Below are positions 24,415 through 31,916 of a stretch of 55,139 nt of DNA, piece after piece. The notes beneath the pieces were generated by a model, which was not told the origin of the DNA, made no database searches, and saw only the letters and a list, made by a program, of their open reading frames with translations. The DNA is taken from positions 1 to 55,139 of the forward strand of contig JAAWCD010000005.1 of assembly GCA_022793095.1 (NCBI GenBank), given 5' to 3'. Each line of letters opens with the position of its first letter. Positions within the stretch are counted from its first letter, which is position 1. Source of the stretch: Oscillospiraceae bacterium. GTDB taxonomy: Bacteria; Bacillota; Clostridia; Oscillospirales; Oscillospiraceae. The position numbers were made by a program, and so were the translations under genes.

Positions 24415-24436
24415 GGCCCGATGAGGTCATCGGGCC
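24415..24436. repeat. GC-rich palindromic repeat
   Basis: GGCCCGATGA GG TCATCGGGCC between the two XRE genes. Confidence 0.75.
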
Positions 24437-24465
24437 CTACGTTGGGCAAATATGAGAGATATATC

Positions 24466-24510
24466 TTGCATTTATCATCCATTTGGATTATACTACTCCG
24501 AACGGATGAT
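24466..24510 (+). promoter_or_regulatory. Promoter with overlapping inverted-repeat operator
   Basis: TTGCAT (24466-24471), 17 bp, TATACT (24489-24494). An inverted repeat ATCATCCATTTGGA (24474-24487) / TCCGAACGGATGAT (24497-24510), 11 of 14 positions paired, brackets the -10 box. GTTCGGATCATCC in the control region of the first regulator (24122-24134) resembles one half-site, so autoregulation or cross-regulation is likely. Confidence 0.55.
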
Positions 24511-24525
24511 GTCAAGGGGTGCATT

Positions 24526-24735
24526 ATGAAAATATTATCCGAACGGCTTTTGATACTTCGGAAAGAAAGACAACTTAGCCAACCCCAAACAGCAAAAGAA
24601 TTAGGTATTTCTTTTCCATCCTATTGCCGGTATGAGCACAACGAACGGGACCCAAGCGCACCGGTTATTGTCGCTATGGCTGATTTTTTCGACGTATCTG
24701 CCGATTATCTGCTAGGCAGAACCGATGAACGGTAA
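24526..24735 (+). CDS. XRE-family transcriptional regulator (second of a tandem pair)
   Basis: 69-residue paralogue of the regulator at 24184. The helix-turn-helix is LSQPQTAKELGISFPSYCRYE (about residues 17-37); the recognition helix differs from the first copy (GISFPSYC against GIGFQSYR), which suggests related but separate DNA targets. Same length, same MKILSERL start and DYLLG end. It has its own promoter and operator-like repeat. Confidence 0.88.
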   Translation: MKILSERLLILRKERQLSQPQTAKELGISFPSYCRYEHNERDPSAPVIVAMADFFDVSADYLLGRTDER

Positions 24736-24809
24736 CGGCGCTGAAGGCTGCCGGGCGGTCGCGTTACATCCCCCGTAACTTCTTTCGACGCGGGCGTAGA
24801 AGGGGAGAT

Positions 24810-24839
24810 GAAAGAGGGGGAACTAGTTCCCCCTCTTTC
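24810..24839. terminator. Perfect 30-bp palindrome, candidate terminator
   Basis: GAAAGAGGGGGAACT pairs with AGTTCCCCCTCTTTC with no loop bases other than the centre. It ends the XRE pair or separates it from the structured region that follows. Confidence 0.65.
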
Positions 24840-24879
24840 CGTTCTCTTTCCGTCTGCTTTCTCCCACGCGGCTCTTGGG

Positions 24880-25055
24880 GCCCCCATGCGAGCCCAGCGA
24901 AGCGGGTCGCATGGGGAGAGGAGGAGCAAGGGAATGTAATGAGGAATCGCCGCTAGGCGGTTCCGAATGAAATGGACTTTGCGACGACGAGAGGACCCGC
25001 CGGAGGCAAGCAGGCAATTGCAAATTTGCAAGCTCCACCGGTGAAGGTGCTTCGT
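24880..25055. other. Structured non-coding region of unknown function
   Basis: No ORF. It contains CCCCATGCGA (24892-24901) paired with TCGCATGGGG (24917-24926), GGAATCGCC ... GGCGGTTCC (24953-24974) and the palindrome TTGCAAATTTGCAA (25017-25030), with GGACTTTGCGACGACGAGAG between. Several strong stems in 170 bases suggest a structured RNA or a mobile-element end. I do not recognise a known class. Confidence 0.4.
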
Positions 25056-25093
25056 CTCAAAATGTTCTCCAAAACTTACCCAGAGGTGTTTTT

Positions 25094-27493
25094 ATGAATT
25101 TAACGCTCCATACCCTGGGCGATTATGTCCAGCTTCTGCAAAAAAACCGTCTGCTGGCGGACGCAAAGCCCCTCAGCGCGGACCTGAGCCGCACGGTCTC
25201 TTTGGTCTCGTGCAATTCTCAGGAGGTCATCCCCTCCACCCTCTTCCTCTGCAAGGGTGCACATTTCAAACCCCAGTACCTGGCGGACGCGGCTCAAAAG
25301 GGAGCGTTCTGCTATGTGAGCGAGACCGTCTATCCGGAAGTGTCCCTTCCCTGCCTGCAAGTGACCGATGTGCGCCGGGCCATGGCGCTGCTGGCTAACG
25401 CCTATTATAACGACCCCTGGAAAAACATGCGGGTGGTGGGCATCACCGGCACCAAGGGCAAATCCTCCACCACGTATTACCTGAAATATATTCTGGATGA
25501 CTACCTCAACCGCAAATCCAGCCCAGAAAGCGGCGTCATCTCCTCCATCGACACCTACGACGGCGTGGAGCGCTTTGAGTCCCACCTTACCACTCCGGAG
25601 CCCCTGGATTTAGAGCGGCACTTTGCAAACGGCGTGAGCACCGGCATGGAATACCTCACCATGGAGGTGTCCAGCCAGGCCCTGAAATACGACCGTGTGT
25701 TGGGGGTCCAGTTCGCGGTGGCCGCCTTCCTGAATATCGGAAACGACCACATCTCTCCCATTGAGCACCCGGATTTCGACGACTATTTCCATTCCAAACT
25801 CCGCATCTTCGAGCAGTGCGGCGCGGCCTGCGTCAACCTGGACAGCGACCACGCCGATGAGGTCCTTCGGGCCGCGCAGAACAGCCCCGCCCGCCGGGTG
25901 GTCACCTTCTCCCAGACCGACGAGAGCGCCGGCGTGTACGGCTTTGACGTGCGGAAATCCGGCCATGATATCCTCTTCCGAGCCAGAACCGCCCGCTTCT
26001 CCCGTGAATTCCGGCTGACCATGCCCGGCCTCTTCAACGTCCAGAATGCCCTGGCGGCTATCGCCATCTGTGAGTGCCTGGGCATTCCGGAACGCTGTAT
26101 TTACGTGGGTCTGATGAAGGCCCGGGTCCCCGGACGGATGGAGATTTACGCCAACGCGGACAATAAAGTGATTGCCCTGGTGGACTACGCCCACAACCGG
26201 CTTTCCTTCGAGAAGCTGTTCCAGTCGGTGAAGGAGGAGTACCCCGGTCGGCGTATTTTGACTGTCTTCGGCTGTCCAGGCAAAAAGGCCTTTGACCGCC
26301 GCCGGGATTTGGGCGAGATTTCTGGGAAGTACTCCGACCGGGTATTTCTCACCGAGGAGGATTCCGGCGAGGAGAACACCGAGGATATCTGCCGGGAAAT
26401 CGCGGTCCATGTGGCGGAGCAGGGCTGTGACTACTCCATCCAGCCCGACCGGGGCGAGGCCATTCGCATGGCGGTGCTCAGCTGTGAGCAGCCCACGGTC
26501 ATTCTCATCACGGGCAAGGGGGCGGAGACCCGGCAGAAGCGGGGCACCGCCTACATCGACTGCCCTTCCGATGTGGAATATGTGAAGGAATATCTTCATG
26601 AATACGACGTGCGCCACCACCTGGACGGCATGAACCAGGTGCTGGGCCTGCTGGCCACCCTGCCGCGGCTGTCGGCTCTGGCAGGCAAGGTGATTGTACT
26701 CAAATACGGCGGCTCTGCCCTGGGGCCGGAAGGTGCTGTGGACTCCATCCTGGAGGATGTGGCCGCCCTGCGTATGGCGGGCGCTCAGGTGGTGCTGGTC
26801 CACGGCGGAGGCAAGGCCATTACCGGCTGGCTGGACAGGCTGAAGGTAGAGACCCGCTTTGAGCAGGGCTACCGAGTGACCACGCCGGAGGCCATGGAGG
26901 TCACGGAAATGACCCTGTCGGGCCAGGTGAACAAGGCCATAGTCTCCGCGCTGGACAAGCTGAAGGTCACAGGCGTGGGGATTTCCGGCCGGGACGGGAA
27001 CCTGCTCACCGCACGGAAAAAGGAGCTGGCGGGCGCGGATCTGGGCCGGGTGGGTGAAATTGAGTCGGTGGACCCGGCGCTGATCCGGCTGCTGCTGTCC
27101 GGCGGCTATGTGCCGGTGATTTCTCCAGTGGCTATGGGCGCGGACGGCGGCGCGTACAATGTCAATGCGGATGACGCGGCCTGTGCCGTCGCCCAGGCGC
27201 TGAAGGCGGAACAGCTGGTGTTCCTGACGGATGTGGACGGCATTTTGATGGACCGGGACAACCAGAAGACCATTGTGAGCCAGCTCACCGTCCAGCGGGC
27301 GGAGGAGCTGCTGGCGGACGGGCTGATGACCGGCGGCATGGTGCCCAAGCTCCGGGGCTGTATCGAGGCAATTCGGGGCGGCGTCCGCCGGGTGCTCATC
27401 CTGGACGGCCGGGTGGAGCACACCCTTTTGCTGGAAGCGGTCTCCAACCAGGTGATGGGCACAGCCATCGTCCCTGACCTTCCTTTTTCTTGA
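25094..27493 (+). CDS. Fusion of a MurE-like Mur ligase and acetylglutamate kinase
   Basis: 799 residues with two complete enzymes. Residues 1-505 are a Mur ligase of the MurE type: N-terminal UDP-binding domain, P-loop GITGTKGKSST (116-126), the carbamylated-Lys region (SKLRIF, Lys235), and C-terminal VDYAHN, VFGCPGKK and GKGAETRQ. The DNPR motif that selects diaminopimelate is replaced by EEDSGEENTEDI, so the added amino acid may differ. Residues 531-799 are acetylglutamate kinase (ArgB): VLKYGGSAL (Lys537), VLVHGGGKAI, GISGRDGNLLTA, NVNADDAACAVA, FLTDVDGIL. The linker MNQVLGLLATLPRL looks like a former ArgB start (Met513), but there is no SD before it, so one polypeptide is expected. No arginine genes flank it. 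Acetylglutamate kinase phosphorylates the gamma-carboxyl of an N-acyl glutamate, and MurE acts on the gamma-carboxyl of an N-acyl D-glutamate. That parallel is suggestive only. AGAGGTG lies before the ATG. Confidence 0.92.
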   Translation: MNLTLHTLGDYVQLLQKNRLLADAKPLSADLSRTVSLVSCNSQEVIPSTLFLCKGAHFKPQYLADAAQKGAFCYVSETVYPEVSLPCLQVTDVRRAMALLANAYYNDPWKNMRVVGITGTKGKSSTTYYLKYILDDYLNRKSSPESGVISSIDTYDGVERFESHLTTPEPLDLERHFANGVSTGMEYLTMEVSSQALKYDRVLGVQFAVAAFLNIGNDHISPIEHPDFDDYFHSKLRIFEQCGAACVNLDSDHADEVLRAAQNSPARRVVTFSQTDESAGVYGFDVRKSGHDILFRARTARFSREFRLTMPGLFNVQNALAAIAICECLGIPERCIYVGLMKARVPGRMEIYANADNKVIALVDYAHNRLSFEKLFQSVKEEYPGRRILTVFGCPGKKAFDRRRDLGEISGKYSDRVFLTEEDSGEENTEDICREIAVHVAEQGCDYSIQPDRGEAIRMAVLSCEQPTVILITGKGAETRQKRGTAYIDCPSDVEYVKEYLHEYDVRHHLDGMNQVLGLLATLPRLSALAGKVIVLKYGGSALGPEGAVDSILEDVAALRMAGAQVVLVHGGGKAITGWLDRLKVETRFEQGYRVTTPEAMEVTEMTLSGQVNKAIVSALDKLKVTGVGISGRDGNLLTARKKELAGADLGRVGEIESVDPALIRLLLSGGYVPVISPVAMGADGGAYNVNADDAACAVAQALKAEQLVFLTDVDGILMDRDNQKTIVSQLTVQRAEELLADGLMTGGMVPKLRGCIEAIRGGVRRVLILDGRVEHTLLLEAVSNQVMGTAIVPDLPFS

Positions 27494-27613
27494 CTTACTT
27501 TTTCTTGAAAGAAAAAGTAAGCAAAAAGAACTTTAAACTGGTTCTATTGGGGATTCCCTATAGAACGCAGTTTAAAGTTCTTTTGCTTCTTTTCGTTCAA
27601 GAAAAGAAGCATT
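27489..27613. repeat. Double T-rich hairpin unit (inverted pair)
   Basis: Hairpin CTTACTTTTTC/GAAAAAGTAAG, tail AAAGAACTTTAAACTG, a 30-bp centre, the inverted tail CAGTTTAAAGTTCTTTT, then hairpin CTTCTTTTC/GAAAAGAAG. The hairpins touch the stop codons of both flanking genes; the tails face each other. Confidence 0.85.
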
Positions 27614-28850
27614 ACAGGATCACCAGGCCGTATTGCCGGGCCAGCCGGTCCAGGACCTCCGGCTCCAGCATGGCTGTGCCGTCGTAGAACGCCCGGCCAT
27701 TGTAGACCCTCAGGGCCTGCTCCAGCAGCTCCGGCACGTCGGAATGAAGACACAGCGCCTTGCTGACCGCATATTGATTCTCCGCGAAAACCGCCACGTC
27801 GTCTTCCTCGTAAATGGCGATTTTCAGCGCCCCCGCAGGCTCGTCCTCCGCGTCCAGAATGTCTTCCATCAGGTCGGGAGAGCACTCGATGGTCTCCCCC
27901 ACATCGACGTCCGGCGTAATGAACCGGGCCTCCTTCTCCGTGGCGCAGGGAATCACGTCCGGGTCCCGCTCCGGCACGGAGAACCGGGCGAAGTCAATGC
28001 GGGAAACCTGCTCCTTCAGAGCGGCAATGTGGGTTTCATCCGTGCCGCAGCAGCCGCCGAAGACGCGGACACCAGCTTCCGCAAAGGCGGGCACGTAGGA
28101 GGCGAATTCCTCTGGCGGGCAGTGGTAAACGGTCTCGCCGCCCGCGGTCTGGGGAAGTCCGGCGTTGGGCTTGGCAATCAGCGGAACCGTGGCGTAGGCC
28201 GTCAGCCGCTGGATCTGCTCCAGCATTTCCGCAGGTCCGGCGGAGCAGTTCAGACCGAAGGCGGACACGCCCATGCCCTGCATGACGATCAGCGCGGCCA
28301 GCACGTCGGTGCCCGACAGGGTGCGGCCGTTCCCGTCACAGGTGAAGGTGACGAATACCGGCTTTTGGGAGACGCTTTTCACCGCCAGCACCGCTGCCCG
28401 CGCCTCAGCCAGGGTCATGGTGGTCTCAATGGCATAGAGGTCTACCCCCGCCTCCTCCAGGGCGCGGACCTGCTGGGTGTAGATCTCAAAGAGCTCTTCA
28501 AAGGTGGCGTCTCCGAAGGGCACCACGAACAGGCCCGTGGGAGACAGGTCCGCGCCCACCAAAGCCCGGCCTCCCGCGGCTTCCCGGCTGACCGCCACCA
28601 GACGGCGGTTCAGATCCGCCACTTGGTCCGCCGGAATGTTGTGGCGCTTGAGGGCGGCGGCGTTGGCCCCGAAGGTGGGGGCATAGATAACGTTGCTTCC
28701 GGCCTCCACATAGGCCCGCTGGATTTCTTGCAGGACCTCCGGGTGCTCAAGGACCCATTGCTCTGTAGAGACCCCCCTGGGCATGCCCCTGCGGTAAAGC
28801 TGGGTGCCTGTGGCCCCGTCTAAAATCATCGGTAACGGTATTGTGTCCAT
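27612..28850 (-). CDS. Homocysteine S-methyltransferase with a truncated pterin-domain start
   Basis: 412 residues. Residues 1-290 form the homocysteine-binding barrel of MetH/BHMT type: DGATGTQLYRRG, GANAAAL, and the zinc ligands in GLNCSAGP and GGCCGTDETH. A catalytic role in methionine formation from homocysteine is expected. The remaining 120 residues are unusual: an acidic linker, a domain of unclear fold, and at the very end NGRAFYDGTAMLEPEVLDRL followed by ARQYGLVIL, which resembles the first strand of the MetH pterin-binding domain, cut off there. The methyl donor domain and B12 domain are absent and may be encoded elsewhere. The ATG at 28850 has AAAAAAGGAG 8 bases upstream. Confidence 0.85.
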   Translation of the reverse strand: MDTIPLPMILDGATGTQLYRRGMPRGVSTEQWVLEHPEVLQEIQRAYVEAGSNVIYAPTFGANAAALKRHNIPADQVADLNRRLVAVSREAAGGRALVGADLSPTGLFVVPFGDATFEELFEIYTQQVRALEEAGVDLYAIETTMTLAEARAAVLAVKSVSQKPVFVTFTCDGNGRTLSGTDVLAALIVMQGMGVSAFGLNCSAGPAEMLEQIQRLTAYATVPLIAKPNAGLPQTAGGETVYHCPPEEFASYVPAFAEAGVRVFGGCCGTDETHIAALKEQVSRIDFARFSVPERDPDVIPCATEKEARFITPDVDVGETIECSPDLMEDILDAEDEPAGALKIAIYEEDDVAVFAENQYAVSKALCLHSDVPELLEQALRVYNGRAFYDGTAMLEPEVLDRLARQYGLVIL

Positions 28851-28884
28851 GTCCGATTCTCCTTTTTTGCTTCTTGTCTCCGAT

Positions 28885-28913
28885 AGTATATCAACAATGA
28901 AAGCAAAAAGCAA
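28885..28913 (-). promoter_or_regulatory. Promoter of the homocysteine methyltransferase
   Basis: Minus strand TTGCTT (28913-28908), 17 bp, TATACT (28890-28885). The -35 box is inside the right half of the upstream terminator stem. Confidence 0.5.
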
Positions 28914-28940
28914 GGCGGCCCGAGGGCCGCCTTGCTTTTT
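28905..28940 (-). terminator. Terminator of the secreted HAD phosphatase
   Basis: AAAAAGCAAGGCGGCC pairs with GGCCGCCTTGCTTTTT around CGAG (16 bp), with T-runs on both strands, 31 bp after the stop codon at 28971. Confidence 0.9.
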
Positions 28941-28970
28941 TATCCGCAAAACGCGGAAAAGATGTTTGAT

Positions 28971-30458
28971 TTACTCCGTGGGAGCGGGACGAACCAGCAC
29001 TTCCTCGGTGTCGCCCAGCATGATGGAGTACTCGGAAGGACGCAGGCAGCCGTTGTTCTCGTCGCGGCCCTGGAGCACGAAGCGGGCATCAGCCTCGCCG
29101 ATGTGCTCGGAAGCCTCAACGGAAGCTTCCCAAGTGAGAGGATCGCTGGAGGGCTTGCGGTAACGGTTGAAAATGACGCCCAGCTCGGTGTCGCCAGCTT
29201 CCATCCAATCGGTCATCATGTTCATGTCGCCAGCGCTGTCGCCGAAGACCATCAGAGGACCGGCGCCGTCGTACTTGGGAGCGATAAAGTTAGTGATAAT
29301 GGTGCTCTTGCCTTCGCCCTGGGTCTGAGCATACTTGCCCTCTCCGCCCCAGTCGTAGTTATACTCATTGATATAGGTGCCGTCCTCGCCCAGCTTGTTC
29401 TGCATGGCGAACACCTGGTCCTCAGGCACGCCGTAGCCCATGCTCTTGTTCGCAGCCAGGATGGTGTCGATGGGAGAAGCGGAGACGATGTACACGTCAA
29501 TGCCGTTGGCCATCAGGGTCTGATACAGGTCGCGCAGCTCGTCGGTGAAGGTCACGCCAGTGATGTAGCTGGTGGAAACCACGCCAGCCTCACCGGGCAT
29601 CTCCAGAGGAGAGGTGACCACTTCGGAGGCGTAGCGGCCATAGGTGGACCAATACTTGTGGGACTCGGTAGCCATCTCCTGGACCTCGGCGGGAGTCATG
29701 CCGGTGAACAGATAGGTGACCCAGGGATAGGAAACAGCGTGGCCGAAGGTGTCGCCCATGTTGTCATACATGAAGCGGATCTTGGCCTCGAAGTCCTGAT
29801 ACTGGTTGGAAGCGTGGATGTAAGTCAGGTCCTTATCGCCAGCCAGACCCTCGTAGTTGTTGTACAGCCAAGTGTAGTCGGCGGTCAGGTCAGCGATCAG
29901 AGCGGAAGCCTTGACATCAGCGCCGTCAACGGTCTTACCCATAACGGCGTCAATCTGATCGGACTCAATACCGGTCTCCAGAATGCCCTTGACCTGCTCA
30001 GGGGTGAACTTAAAGCGGAGATTGGAAATCTGATACATGAGAAGGGCTTCCTGCACGTCGAAGATGACGGAGGTGTTGTCGAAGTCAAAGACAACATAGC
30101 GGCCCTTGTTGGCCCACTCGTCGATCACGGACTGAATACGGGCGCGGGTAGCGGGGGCCCAGTTGCCAGTCAGCAGCTGAGTGTCGGAAACCTTATAGCT
30201 CTTATCGGTCTCCAGGCCGACAGTGGAAGTGCCGGCATCCCAGGTCAAGCCCATGTCAATGGCCTCGGCCAGATCACGAACCTTGAAGTAGTTGGCGCCG
30301 TCGATGTTGTAGCCCTGAATCTCAGTGGCTTCGCCGTTGACAGTAACCTTATGAGTGCTGGGCTTGGCAGCCACGTCGGCAAAGGCGCCGGTGGACAGAG
30401 TCGCTCCCATGGCCAGGCAGAGACCCAGAGCGGCTACACGAGTACCGAATTTTTTCAC
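28971..30458 (-). CDS. Secreted HAD-family phosphatase with stalk domain
   Basis: 495 residues. GTG start at 30458 with AAGGAGG 8 bases upstream; residues 1-27 are a signal peptide (ALGLCLAMGATLSTGAFA). Residues 36-88 form the copper amine oxidase N-terminal-like domain (VTVNGEATEIQGYNIDGANY, KVRDLAEAIDMG), also found in the LRR protein at 7938. The HAD domain follows: motif I FDFDNTS (Asp125, Asp127), motif II IVSASP, motif IV FGDSAGDMNMM, with a large cap of about 200 residues. It resembles phosphorylcholine phosphatase-type extracellular phosphatases; the substrate is not known. Codon use is even and strongly biased, suggesting high expression. It has a 5' leader of about 230 nt. Confidence 0.87.
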   Translation of the reverse strand: MKKFGTRVAALGLCLAMGATLSTGAFADVAAKPSTHKVTVNGEATEIQGYNIDGANYFKVRDLAEAIDMGLTWDAGTSTVGLETDKSYKVSDTQLLTGNWAPATRARIQSVIDEWANKGRYVVFDFDNTSVIFDVQEALLMYQISNLRFKFTPEQVKGILETGIESDQIDAVMGKTVDGADVKASALIADLTADYTWLYNNYEGLAGDKDLTYIHASNQYQDFEAKIRFMYDNMGDTFGHAVSYPWVTYLFTGMTPAEVQEMATESHKYWSTYGRYASEVVTSPLEMPGEAGVVSTSYITGVTFTDELRDLYQTLMANGIDVYIVSASPIDTILAANKSMGYGVPEDQVFAMQNKLGEDGTYINEYNYDWGGEGKYAQTQGEGKSTIITNFIAPKYDGAGPLMVFGDSAGDMNMMTDWMEAGDTELGVIFNRYRKPSSDPLTWEASVEASEHIGEADARFVLQGRDENNGCLRPSEYSIMLGDTEEVLVRPAPTE

Positions 30459-30695
30459 AAAAAATTCCTCCTTGTACTTCTCCCTTCGGTCTTTCACGTT
30501 CCGAAACAGGCGCACAAACCCCGACGGCCGGAAAACCGCCCGCCTGAAAGCACATGTTTGGGATGCGCTATGAACGCCGAAAGGGATTACCATTCACTGA
30601 AACTTTGCTTTGCAGATAAGCTGTGACCAAGGATGGACTGAGCGTCGTCCGGTTCCTCTGGACGGCTTATTGAAGCTGCCTTCGAAAGCACCAAT

Positions 30696-30725
30696 ATTGT
30701 AGCACGAGCATTGTACAAAATGCAA
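30696..30725 (-). promoter_or_regulatory. Promoter of the secreted phosphatase
   Basis: Minus strand TTGCAT (30725-30720), 18 bp, TACAAT (30701-30696). The transcript would carry a leader of about 230 nt. The leader has a GAAGGCAGCTTC stem at its start, and I see no known riboswitch in it. Bases 30726-30908 are A+T-rich with nothing identified. Confidence 0.5.
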
Positions 30726-30908
30726 TAATGCTCAAAAAGTTCTCATGTATTTCTCTGTTTTTCCGAATTAACTCCGAGTTATTTGTGCATTTTGACCGAG
30801 CCAATTTCTAAATTTTCACTCTTTTGCACAAGAGCATGCTTCCTATTTTTCTTTCCAGTGAGTCAGAAATTGTTCGAGCACGCATATCCCGCCAAGCAAA
30901 TCTAGCGG

Positions 30909-30958
30909 CAGAACCAGTTTAACGTTCTTTTGGTTCTGTTCGTTCAAGAAAAGAACAG
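30909..30958. repeat. T-rich hairpin repeat unit
   Basis: Tail CAGAACCAGTTTAACGTTC, then GGTTCTGTTCGTTCAAGAAA and AGAACAG; upstream of sleB with the tail outward. Confidence 0.75.
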
Positions 30959-30976
30959 AATACCAAAATTTGAACC

Positions 30977-31006
30977 GCATATCCGGAAACGACTCACCGT
31001 AAACTA
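30977..31006 (+). promoter_or_regulatory. Possible sigma-G promoter of sleB
   Basis: GCATA (30977-30981), 18 bp, TAAACTA (31000-31006), close to the sigma-G pattern; sleB is a forespore gene in other species. Confidence 0.4.
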
Positions 31007-31035
31007 GCCGTGTAGATCCGATGGGAGGTTTCGCA

Positions 31036-31710
31036 ATGAAGAACAAACGTCAGCTCACGCTGGCCCTTGCGGTACTGTTTACGGTCAATATTCTGCTCAT
31101 TACGATGTTTCAGACGGCGGAGGCGGCCACGTACCGGCAGGGCTCCTCTGGCGAGACGGTCCGGACCATTCAGACCAAGCTGAAGAACTGGGGCTATTAC
31201 AACGGTGCGGTGGACGGCATTTTCGGCAGTCAGACAGCGGAAGCGGTGCGCTACTTCCAGCGCTCCAACGGGCTCACGGCCGACGGCGTGGTGGGACCGG
31301 CGACGCTGGAGAAGCTGGGCATCCAGGTCAAGGGCAGCGGAGGCTCGGCCTCGTCCCAGAGCAATTCGGTTGATTTGCTGGCCCGTGTGATTTCAGCGGA
31401 GGCCCGAGGGGAACCCTACAGCGGCCAGGTAGCGGTGGGCGCGGTGATTTTGAACCGGGTAGAGCACCCGTCCTTTCCCAACAGCATTTCCGGCGTTGTG
31501 TACCAGCCGGGGGCGTTTACCTGCATGGTGGACGGGCAGATCAACGAGCCGGTGGCAGATTCGGCCTACCGCGCGGCGCGGGACGCCATCAACGGCGTGG
31601 ACCCCAGCGGCGGCGCGATTTACTATTTCAATCCGGTGACAGCGACCTCGGCCTGGATCTGGTCCCGGCCGCTGATTACGGTAATCGGCAAGCACCGCTT
31701 CTGCTCGTAG
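31036..31710 (+). CDS. sleB: Spore cortex-lytic enzyme SleB
   Basis: SleB is a lytic transglycosylase that breaks muramic-delta-lactam cortex peptidoglycan at germination. 224 residues: signal or membrane segment (6-30), peptidoglycan-binding domain with YRQGSSGETVRTIQTKLKNW (33-52) and the YNGAVDGIFGSQT repeat, then the cell wall hydrolase domain with VDLLARVISAEARGE (catalytic Glu about residue 125), AVGAVILNRV and the C-terminal GKHRFCS. The start at 31036 follows GGGAGG by 7 bases. In Bacillus and many Clostridia ypeB follows sleB; here ypeB is at 51695. Confidence 0.94.
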   Translation: MKNKRQLTLALAVLFTVNILLITMFQTAEAATYRQGSSGETVRTIQTKLKNWGYYNGAVDGIFGSQTAEAVRYFQRSNGLTADGVVGPATLEKLGIQVKGSGGSASSQSNSVDLLARVISAEARGEPYSGQVAVGAVILNRVEHPSFPNSISGVVYQPGAFTCMVDGQINEPVADSAYRAARDAINGVDPSGGAIYYFNPVTATSAWIWSRPLITVIGKHRFCS

Positions 31711-31712
31711 GT

Positions 31713-31797
31713 GGGTTCTTTTTCTTGCAAAGAAAAAGAACCAAAAAGAACGCCCTGCTTTTCTTGAAAGAAAAGTAGGCAAAAGAACTTTAAACTG
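31713..31797. repeat. Two T-rich hairpin units in tandem after sleB
   Basis: GGTTCTTTTTC/GAAAAAGAACC, tail AAAAAGAACG, then CCTGCTTTTC/GAAAAGTAGG with the tail CAAAAGAACTTTAAACTG. The first lies three bases after the stop. Confidence 0.8.
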
Positions 31798-31828
31798 ACG
31801 GGATTGTCTCATTTTTTGCTGCCGCGCG

Positions 31829-31857
31829 AAAGGACCGCTCAATATGGGCGGTCCTTT
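31829..31857 (+). terminator. Terminator-like hairpin after sleB
   Basis: AAAGGACCGC / GCGGTCCTTT around TCAATATGG, with a T-rich end on the plus strand. Confidence 0.6.
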
Positions 31858-31870
31858 TGTGTGAAAAAAA

Positions 31871-31894
31871 CGCGGCCCGGTTGTCCGGGCCGCG
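31871..31894 (-). terminator. Terminator of the VWA surface protein
   Basis: CGCGGCCCGG TTGT CCGGGCCGCG with seven A on the left, so a T-run follows it on the minus strand; 23 bp after the stop of the surface protein. Confidence 0.85.
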
Positions 31895-31916
31895 CCAAAT
31901 GCGGGGATTGAGAGGG

